Part shown: positions 33,448-38,625 of the stretch, in pieces
Layout of the letters: every line of letters starts with the position of its first letter
Numbering within the stretch: position 1 is the first letter of the stretch
Assembly (NCBI GenBank): GCA_903921455.1
Contig: CAIXPZ010000051.1
Span: forward strand, 1-38,625
Direction: 5' to 3'
DNA: 38,625 bases
Source of the DNA: an uncultured Verrucomicrobia subdivision 3 bacterium
Lineage (GTDB): Bacteria > Verrucomicrobiota > Verrucomicrobiae > Limisphaerales > UBA11358
Made by a program: the position numbers and the translations under genes
The notes under the pieces: model-generated
What the model saw: only the letters and a program-made list of their open reading frames with translations
What the model was told of the DNA's origin: nothing
Database searches by the model: none

Positions 33448-33747
33448 ATGAAGATCAAATCACTGCTATTAGCCAGGCTCGTGCTGCCGTTTGCCGGCCG
33501 CGCGGCGACCACTAATGTCGCCCGCCCCTACGCCTGGGCGCTGAACCATTCGGAGCAGCCCACCTCGGCCCGCCTCTTGCATCCAGATCCTCGGCGAACC
33601 CGGGCGGGTCGAATTGCAGGTGTTGGCATGGTGAACGCTAGCGTCAGAATTGACGGTGGCGCCCCGCTTTATTACTCTGTAGATAGTGGTGCGCGGGTGA
33701 ACGCCGCAATCAATCAAAGTAAGAACCATTGGTATGAACTCCAGTAA
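33448..33747 (+). pseudogene. Remnant of a secreted 'PYAW' protein
   Basis: Begins MKIKSLLLARLVLPFAGRAA and TTNVARPYAWALN, the start of exported proteins common in this group (signal peptide, then a PYAWGANIGW-type segment). It then turns into Arg/Pro-rich sequence of no visible family and ends at 33747, overlapping the start of the next gene by 14 bases. I interpret it as a 5' fragment of a decayed gene; it may still be an open frame of 99 codons. The preceding 50 bases after the thioredoxin-fold gene show nothing. Confidence 0.4.
33650..33678 (+). promoter_or_regulatory. Possible promoter of the PUR-domain gene
   Basis: TTGACG (33650-33655), a 17-base spacer and TACTCT (33673-33678), 56 bases before the ATG at 33734. 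The -35 is good and the -10 poor. Confidence 0.3.
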
Positions 33748-34048
33748 CCATCCCTCAGCGTATGGCTATCAGCCTCCGCACTCCCACCGGAATTACCCTC
33801 AAAATCCGCCACTGGATCGGCCGCGTGTCCCAGAAGTGATGCTGAAAGAGCTTTTCGTTCAGGTCGAGCGCAAGCTTTTCGTGCTTGCCCTCAAGCAGAA
33901 TGAACGGGGCCGTTTCCTGCGGTTGACCGAGGAAGCCGGTGACCGGCACACCACCATCATCATCCCTAGCACCGGTCTGGAAGAATTGCATCAGGCGCTG
34001 GGGGAAATGATCGCCGCCGCCGGTAGCCTCCCGCCGCCGCCGGCGTGA
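33734..34048 (+). CDS. PUR-domain nucleic-acid-binding protein (Pur-alpha-like)
   Basis: 104 residues. Residues about 36-96 match one PUR repeat: KELFVQVERKLFVLALKQNE, then RGRFLRLTEE, a basic loop, then TTIIIPSTGLEELHQALGEM. In this fold four strands carry the 'ERK.f...LK.N.rGRfLri.E' signature and a helix follows; bacterial members dimerise and bind single-stranded DNA or RNA. The first 35 residues are Pro/Asn/His-rich and probably disordered, as is the Pro-rich tail. The gene stands alone, followed by about 190 bases without a gene before the tRNA. A housekeeping or RNA-binding regulatory role is likely but not shown. Confidence 0.85.
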   Translation: MNSSNHPSAYGYQPPHSHRNYPQNPPLDRPRVPEVMLKELFVQVERKLFVLALKQNERGRFLRLTEEAGDRHTTIIIPSTGLEELHQALGEMIAAAGSLPPPPA

Positions 34049-34237
34049 TGGTTTTCCGCCCCTATTCGATTCGCCATGGTGGTCGCAGCCTGTTGAACAA
34101 TTTTCGGTGAGAATTGAGCGTCCCGGAGTCTAAAACTGATTTACATACCGGTAGGCGCGTTTCTCGCTACCGCTATCCTGAAGTCCGTGTGTAACTTTTA
34201 ATTGCACAAAACCATTTTTGATTGATGGTAGTCAGAT

Positions 34238-34325
34238 TGGTGCCGGTGGTGGGACTCGAACCCACACGACTTTTAAAGGTCCCAGGATTTTAAGTCCTGT
34301 GCGTCTGCCATTTCGCCACACCGGC
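34238..34325 (-). tRNA. tRNA-Leu, anticodon UAA, CCA encoded
   Basis: On the minus strand it reads GCCGGTGTGGCGAAATGGCA, then GACGCACAGGACTTAAAATC, then a class-II variable arm, then GTGGGTTCGAGTCCCAC and CACCGGC-A-CCA. The acceptor stem GCCGGTG/CACCGGC is perfect. The anticodon loop CTTAAAA in the stem CAGGA/TCCTG gives UAA, and the T loop is TTCGAGT. The CCA is encoded (TGG at 34238-34240 on the plus strand). It lies beside the integrase of the right-hand element and may be its attachment site, although the integrase is on the 5' side of the tRNA, which is less usual. Confidence 0.97.
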
Positions 34326-34406
34326 AACCGTTAAATGACAACTATTTGTGTCAATTCAGACGGCCCCAACTTGTCACTGCTAAGGTATTTGCTAAGGATC
34401 GTGGCT

Positions 34407-35735
34407 ATGCAAGCCTCTGCAACACGCAGCAAACCGCCGGCTTCTGTTTACCAGAAAGTGTTTGATTCACGCAAGCGTCGCGTGTTGGGATTGTGCCAGC
34501 GCAACGGCAATTAATTCGCCAATCTGACCGTCACCGACGACCTAGGCAGCAAATCCTCCCGCTGGGTGCCGTTGGGCGGCGCTTCCCTCACCGATGCCAA
34601 GGCCGATTACGATCGCTTGCGGGTGGAGCGGTTCGATGATCGGCTGCGTCCAATGGGTTTGACGCCCACCTTGCGCGATTTCATCCGTGACGTCTACCAG
34701 CCCCAACTTGCCGTCTCGGGCAACCGAGACTCCTCCATCGCAAAGGAAAAAAGCTACTTGCGGCGCTGGTCGGAAAAGATCGGCCACCTGCGCCTGAACA
34801 AAATCCGGCCCCACCACCTTAATAAGTTTCTCACCGAACTGGCCAAGAACAAGTATTCCGGCCGAACCATCAACTTGTTCCTGATCGCCATCCGCGCCGC
34901 GCTGAAAGCGGCCCTGCGCGACGGTCACCTGAAACCTCCCATGCCATTCGATGGCCTGACCTGGCACCGCGTGGACACGAAATCGCGCCAGCTTTACACG
35001 CCCGCCGAAATTGATCTGCTGTGCGAGGTAGCCAAGCAGGCCAGCAAAAACGGGCAGGCATTCACCGATTATCTCCGCCTGCTGCAGTTCAGCGGAGCCC
35101 GCCGCAGCGAGGCGCTGCGCATCAAGTGGAAGGACGTTAATTTCCACAACGGTCACCTCACCATCGGGGCCGAGGGTGATGCCAAGAACCGCGAACCGCG
35201 CCATGTGGATTTTAACCCGCAGCTCAAGGCTCTCTTAACGGCCATGAAGTCGCGCCGGCAGCCGGATTCGGAATGGCTGTTTCCCAGCCCACAGCGAGGC
35301 GACAAGGACGTTTCGACCAAAACGTTCATGGAGGCGCTCCGGCTGACGCGGAAGGCCGGCGGCGGCGTTTGCCGGGCCTGTGGGCGGGTTACGATCAAGG
35401 CTGCGGTCGAACGCTGCCCACACTGCCAAAGCGAACGAGTGGAGCAAAAGCCGCAGCTATTGCCGGCTAAATTGCAGAAATTTGGGTTTCACGACCTGCG
35501 CCACCATTTCATCAGCTACGCGGTCATGTCGGGCGTGGACTTCATGACCATAGCCAGTTGGTGCGGCCATAAAGATGGCGGCGTGCTGATCGGAAGTGTT
35601 TACGGGCACCTTGCCGCTGGGCATAAGAAGGCGCAGGCGGCGCGAGTTTCCTTCGACGCAGCACCGGAGACCAATCCGACCACCACCATTGCCACCAGCC
35701 AAACTAAGACCGCCACTGCCACCGCGACCGGATAA
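34407..35735 (+). CDS. Tyrosine recombinase/integrase with an in-frame stop near the N terminus and a Zn-ribbon insert
   Basis: The family N terminus starts at the ATG at 34407 (MQASATRSKPPASVYQK, then SRKRRVLGLCQRNGN). Codon 36 is TAA (34512-34514), where the family pattern RNGxYxAxLTV would have Tyr. The same frame then continues FANLTVTDDLGSK and runs to 35735. The remaining frame from a GTG at 34566 covers the core-binding and catalytic domains: Arg in GARRSEALR, HDLRH, GHKDGG and the nucleophile in VYGHL. Between the catalytic strands and HDLRH there is an insert with two CxxC pairs (CRACG and CPHC, about 35369-35430), a zinc-ribbon-like module. The gene may be inactive, may use the internal start without its arm-binding tail, or may read through the stop. 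The partner gene follows after 5 bases. Confidence 0.85.
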
Positions 35736-35740
35736 TTTCT

Positions 35741-36625
35741 ATGGCCGATGATAAAGACAAAAATACCAAGCGAATGTCGGGATTACCTTGGCCGACAGCC
35801 AACCCTCGTGCCCAGGCCGAATGGGATTACTCGGCCGACGCGCTGTCGGAACAGGAAGTCCAAACGTGTCATGAATACGAGTTTGGACGGATGATCATGC
35901 TCCCGCTTTGGAGCGGTATTGTGAACCGATTTCGGCAAGGCTGCCCCCAGCAAAGCTACAATGCCTACAAGACGGCATACGCCAAACTCGTGACCAATGA
36001 CGACGCCACGCGCCAGACAATGGGTGTCAGGGACAGGTTCTATTCATTGTGGCCTGAATGGCCCGAACGTCCTTATCTATCAGTCCCGATCAACGAACGC
36101 CGGGCCCGACTTCGGGACTGGTTGCGTTTCAACGGACCGGAGACATTGATTCCGGTTAGTTTCAAGGAAATCCTTGCGCCCTATCTCGCTGAAATCGCGC
36201 GACTCAAAGCCAAAATCAACGGCCAAGAATTGCCACCTGTGAATTATGATTTCAAACCGATCGGGGATACGCTCATTGATCTCTACCACGAGATTGTCCC
36301 ATTCCGGATTGACGTATATTGCACGGAAACGGAATTCATGGACATGGCGCGCAATTGGTATAAGAAGCATTGCGAAAACCGCGGTGTTGAAATGGTGCAG
36401 CGCCGAGGGGCCGCGGCTGAAACAAAAATTAAACGCGCGGATTTGCGTGCGTTGGGGTTTTGGCGCCTTGAGCGATCCGGGATGTTGCCCACGCAAATCG
36501 TTTATTACACTCAGAACATCGCTGGCGAACCCATAGTTTCAGATCACAAAAGCGACTGGTCGCGAACCAGGGCGCGCATTAAAACCATTGCGAATCAAAC
36601 GCTTTTTAACGCTTTTCAGAGTTAA
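35741..36625 (+). CDS. Integrase partner protein (W-D-[FY]...EF-x-R family), full length
   Basis: 294 residues. The N-terminal part has EWDYSADALSEQEVQTCHEY and EFGR (about 27-50), and a second block FYSLWPEWPERPYLSVP, both matched by the partial protein at the left edge. The central part is helical (ILAPYLAEIARLKAKINGQ). A beta/helical segment follows (YDFKPIGDTLIDLYHEIVPF) and the basic C terminus has GFWRLERSG and DWSRTRARIKTI, suggesting nucleic-acid contact. No catalytic motif was recognised. It starts 5 bases after the integrase stop, so the two are one transcription unit. Conserved coupling with the recombinase suggests a directionality, partitioning or regulatory role for the element; this is inference. 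Confidence 0.85.
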   Translation: MADDKDKNTKRMSGLPWPTANPRAQAEWDYSADALSEQEVQTCHEYEFGRMIMLPLWSGIVNRFRQGCPQQSYNAYKTAYAKLVTNDDATRQTMGVRDRFYSLWPEWPERPYLSVPINERRARLRDWLRFNGPETLIPVSFKEILAPYLAEIARLKAKINGQELPPVNYDFKPIGDTLIDLYHEIVPFRIDVYCTETEFMDMARNWYKKHCENRGVEMVQRRGAAAETKIKRADLRALGFWRLERSGMLPTQIVYYTQNIAGEPIVSDHKSDWSRTRARIKTIANQTLFNAFQS

Positions 36626-36648
36626 CGGACAAAATCTTCTTTGTCCGT
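36625..36648. terminator. Perfect hairpin immediately after the partner gene
   Basis: ACGGACAAA (36625-36633) and TTTGTCCGT (36640-36648) with a 6-base loop, beginning in the last base of the stop codon. There is no clear T-run after it on the plus strand, so it may be an attenuating or mRNA-stabilising hairpin or an operator rather than a full intrinsic terminator. Confidence 0.45.
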
Positions 36649-36656
36649 GAACCCTC

Positions 36657-36709
36657 GGCAACGTGAATCATGGTAGAACTAGGCAACGTTACGAAATGCA
36701 ACGTTGCCT
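36657..36709 (+). promoter_or_regulatory. Perfect palindrome abutting the start of the excisionase-like gene, with an extra half site
   Basis: AGGCAACGTT (36681-36690) and AACGTTGCCT (36700-36709) are perfect 10-bp inverted repeats 9 bases apart, ending at the base before the ATG. A further GGCAACGT half site lies at 36657-36664 in direct orientation. It could be an operator for autoregulation, or an mRNA hairpin that hides the ribosome site. Confidence 0.6.
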
Positions 36710-37003
36710 ATGGAAAACCTTGATAATTTAGTCACCGCGATTTGCGGACCAGAGCAACCGGAGCCCCGGTTGATCAGCCTGCGCCGCTTTCGCGACGAAT
36801 TGGACATTGTTCCCAGCACTGCCTGGAGGTGGATTCAGCGCGGCTGGTTAGACCAGCCTCTCAATGTGGGCGGTCGGCAGTATCTTACATCCGTAATGGT
36901 CCAGCGCTTCTTGGACCGTGCCATGCGCGGGGAATTTGCCGGTGGCGTCAAACCTCCGGCTCGTGTGGTTCCTACCAATGGAATGGAGGGGGGCGCTGAA
37001 TGA
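36710..37003 (+). CDS. Excisionase/MerR-like helix-turn-helix protein
   Basis: 97 residues from the ATG at 36710 (MENLDNLVTAICGPEQ). Residues about 23-70 form a winged-helix DNA-binding module (LISLRRFRDELDIVPSTAWR, then WIQRGWLDQPLNVGGRQYL) of the kind found in excisionases and AlpA-type regulators of integrated elements. The tail is Gly/Pro-rich. The open frame starts two codons earlier with TTG inside the palindrome arm, but the ATG is preferred. Its stop overlaps the next ATG (ATGA). Position between the integrase operon and the replication-type genes fits a recombination-directionality or regulatory factor. Confidence 0.8.
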   Translation: MENLDNLVTAICGPEQPEPRLISLRRFRDELDIVPSTAWRWIQRGWLDQPLNVGGRQYLTSVMVQRFLDRAMRGEFAGGVKPPARVVPTNGMEGGAE

Positions 37004-37212
37004 TTTCCTCCCAGCCACATATTCTTCCCAGGGCGGGGACCGTTAGCTGCATCGCTCGCTGGTTTGAACAGAACCACCCCATTACCGAAAACATTTTCAC
37101 TGAACAGAATTCTTTTGCTGACAAGTGGCAACGTCGCGGAGCCATGGCTCCAGAAAAGCCGGTCAGGTCAGAAAAGGCGGGGGGGGTACAGCAGTGCATG
37201 CTTGCCTTCTAG
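37000..37212 (+). CDS. Small protein of unknown function, translationally coupled
   Basis: 70 codons whose ATG overlaps the stop of the HTH gene (ATGA), the main argument that it is real. The product (MISSQPHILPRAGTVSCIAR, then WFEQNHPITENIFTEQNSFA) shows no known domain. Near its end it crosses a run of eight G (about 37179-37186), so a length change there would swap the C terminus between frames. It could equally be a chance frame. The following 37213-37370 stretch is A/C-rich and shows no gene. Confidence 0.4.
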   Translation: MISSQPHILPRAGTVSCIARWFEQNHPITENIFTEQNSFADKWQRRGAMAPEKPVRSEKAGGVQQCMLAF

Positions 37213-37370
37213 TTCAATCGGTTTGGTGGGAGCAAATATTTTGCCAGTGGGCCTCCCCGGGGAGCATGAGTATGTCGGTCATGAACAGTGAAACGACCCA
37301 ACTAAACAGAACAAAATGCAGTTAACAAAATAACAAAACGGCCGTTAAACCGGCTACACAAAACACAAAT

Positions 37371-37946
37371 ATGGAAACAATTAAACAAAATGCTAAAAAA
37401 TATCGGTTTGGCACATTGCTATTCACCGATATGGGCAATGAGACCATCCACTGGGCAAACACAATTCAAATTGAACATTCAAATTATCTGGAAGGCACAG
37501 GAGTTTTTGAACAAGGCGTGCTGGTTCTCCGCAATGTTTGTCGCATTGCCTCGAGTCGACTAGCAGAACTTCGGCGTGAGGAAAAAATGAAATTTGAAGA
37601 CCTTCCACCCTGGACAGGGAAGGTGCGATGGGAAGTCATGATGGAATTCGACGGAAAATATTTAAAATACAGCAACCTTCGTTCTTTTGGCGAGCATATG
37701 AAGACTATTGTGGCAACAGCTGGGCAACTAGGAGGTCTAATTCATTCACATAACTTAGTATCTTTAAGTGAAACGGATAGGCAGGGACTCATTGACGACG
37801 GCACGATTACGAAAGAATACGTGACGCAGCTTTACGGAGAAATCGGCAGCGAGCACATGGAAGGTTATCAGTTCGTAGACCTTAGCAAGGGGCATATGGA
37901 AGGTAATGTTTGGCGCGTAAACGTTAATGACGAAGATATTATTTAA
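37371..37946 (+). CDS. Protein of unknown function (191 aa) in the element, A+T-rich
   Basis: Unrecognised. A mixed alpha/beta soluble protein without signal or membrane segments, starting METIKQNAKKYRFGTLLFTD. Its pattern (LRNVCRIASSRLAELRREEK helix; then strand-rich VRWEVMMEFDGKYLKYSN) suggests a two-part fold. Codon use is A+T-richer than the chromosomal genes. It overlaps the following gene by one base (TAATG), so the two are translationally coupled; the partner looks like a phage replication protein, so this one is probably an early element gene. Confidence 0.78.
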   Translation: METIKQNAKKYRFGTLLFTDMGNETIHWANTIQIEHSNYLEGTGVFEQGVLVLRNVCRIASSRLAELRREEKMKFEDLPPWTGKVRWEVMMEFDGKYLKYSNLRSFGEHMKTIVATAGQLGGLIHSHNLVSLSETDRQGLIDDGTITKEYVTQLYGEIGSEHMEGYQFVDLSKGHMEGNVWRVNVNDEDII

Positions 37947-38533
37947 TGAAAGCGTATCACATCAAGCAGTGGGACTCCCTATACGAAACGGCGGTGACGC
38001 GGAAAATTCGGACGCTGACCTTTTACGCGAAACCCAACAAATTAGTTGGCGAGGGTATCGGGGCGACGCTCGCACAAGAAGACAACGCGGCCTTGCTGGG
38101 GACGTGGGTGCTCATCGAATCATTGGCGAGTACCGCACCACATGGCCAGCGCGGATGGTTGGTGCGTAACGGAACGGCCTTGACGCCGGCGCGGATGGCC
38201 GCGCTAACACGGGTGAAGCCGGAGCATTTTGAACGGGCACTTGTTTTCTTTTGCCTGCCAGAGGTGGATTGGCTGGAATTTGTCGAAATGCCGGGAGAAT
38301 CTCCCGGCGAACCGTCAGGAAAAACAAAAAGCGGCCCGGAGCAGGAATCTGCCGGGACAAAATCATCAAGAGAGAGTGAACAAGGGAATAATAGAGAAGA
38401 ACCAAGAGTGAACTCTCCCTCGGCTAGCATTCCTACGGTTGATGAGGCTCGGACGTGGGCGGTCGAAAACAGCGTTGACCCACATTGTGCGTCCAAGTTA
38501 ATTGTGAGACCATATTTTCTGATAATTGGTTGA
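37946..38533 (+). CDS. Phage-type replication-initiation-like protein, probably truncated
   Basis: The N-terminal 115 residues (MKAYHIKQWDSLYETAVTRK, then KPNKLVGEGIGATLAQEDNA, then ALLGTWVLIESLASTAPHGQ RGW, then LTPARMAALTRVKPEHFERA) match the pattern of winged-helix replisome-organiser proteins of Verrucomicrobia prophages, where 'gaALfGaWvli..vAs' and 'p.rG.lvr.g.p...e.la..tg' recur. A Ser/Pro/Glu-rich linker follows, then TVDEARTWAVENSVDPHCAS, the start of the usual C-terminal segment, which is then replaced by KLIVRPYFLIIG and a stop. The break at about 38495-38505 suggests an insertion or deletion, and it probably joins other DNA at the right edge. Confidence 0.7.
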   Translation: MKAYHIKQWDSLYETAVTRKIRTLTFYAKPNKLVGEGIGATLAQEDNAALLGTWVLIESLASTAPHGQRGWLVRNGTALTPARMAALTRVKPEHFERALVFFCLPEVDWLEFVEMPGESPGEPSGKTKSGPEQESAGTKSSRESEQGNNREEPRVNSPSASIPTVDEARTWAVENSVDPHCASKLIVRPYFLIIG

Positions 38534-38601
38534 CACATTTGTTTTTTGGTTTTGGCGGACGGCGATCAAGTTCTGGCAGCGGAGCCAGGCTTCCACAGTG
38601 A

Positions 38602-38620
38602 CCCGCCACGCCGTGGCGGG
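38602..38620. repeat. Perfect 9-bp inverted repeat at the right edge
   Basis: CCCGCCACG and CGTGGCGGG separated by one base, followed by TTTGA at the window end. It could be the stem of a terminator or the end of an inserted element; the view stops here. The 38534-38601 stretch shows no gene. Confidence 0.5.
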
Positions 38621-38625
38621 TTTGA

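Noticed and set aside
34326..34406. Riboregulator or promoter of the tRNA
   Set aside because: A TTGACA is present on the minus strand, but no acceptable -10 box at 15-19 bases could be found; short inverted repeats there are at chance level.

Overview
The window looks like a chromosomal segment of a GC-rich Verrucomicrobia-type bacterium, probably from the Pedosphaera/Limisphaerales side. This is inferred from gene content, not from a search. Supporting features are a lone pseudopilin of the type common in Verrucomicrobia and Planctomycetes, a BspA-like leucine-rich-repeat secreted protein with the C-terminal extension usual in that group, a family-4 rhamnogalacturonan lyase carrying LamG and FN3 modules, a PUR-domain protein, very large PAS-rich hybrid histidine kinases, and integrases of the verrucomicrobial type.

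Layout, left to right. (1) 1-1625, minus strand: a tyrosine recombinase with a conserved small partner gene directly downstream, which runs off the left edge. (2) 1776-6109: a dispersed repeat, a helical protein of unknown function, a class-I aminotransferase with a clear intrinsic terminator, and a pseudopilin. (3) 6110-12405: an intergenic region with iterated palindromes, then a giant GAF/10-PAS hybrid kinase whose first PAS domain is split by a one-base frame break at a slippery-type heptamer. (4) 12436-19012: a repeat copy, a stand-alone RNA polymerase alpha-CTD-like protein, two A+T-rich secreted proteins, a membrane protein, a GYF/Sel1 pair, an LRR protein and another repeat copy. (5) 19276-22169, minus: an A+T-rich gene joining an HD phosphohydrolase-like domain to an HSP90/GHKL-type ATPase, a candidate conflict or defence protein, broken near its C terminus by a one-base frame break. 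(6) 22306-23787: a second repeat family, a CII-like HTH gene, two tiny envelope genes and a repeat copy. (7) 23788-32505, minus: a second hybrid kinase, the rhamnogalacturonan lyase (catalytic His apparently replaced by Glu) and a phosphohexomutase. A thioredoxin-fold exported protein diverges from the mutase. (8) 33448-34325: a gene remnant, a PUR-domain protein and tRNA-Leu(UAA). (9) 34407-38625: a mobile element next to that tRNA, with an integrase carrying an in-frame stop, the same partner family seen at the left edge, an excisionase-like HTH gene under a perfect palindrome, two unrecognised genes and a phage-type replication-initiation-like protein that looks truncated.

The most unusual points are the integrase plus partner module present at both ends, the HD-HSP90 gene, and the kinase frame break at T TTA AAG. 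Also notable are the Glu-for-His change in the lyase, the iterated 16-bp palindromes, and three genes whose promoter-like boxes predict leaderless mRNAs. Several genes carry one-base frame breaks at homopolymers, so some of them may be assembly errors and should be checked against reads before a biological meaning is given.
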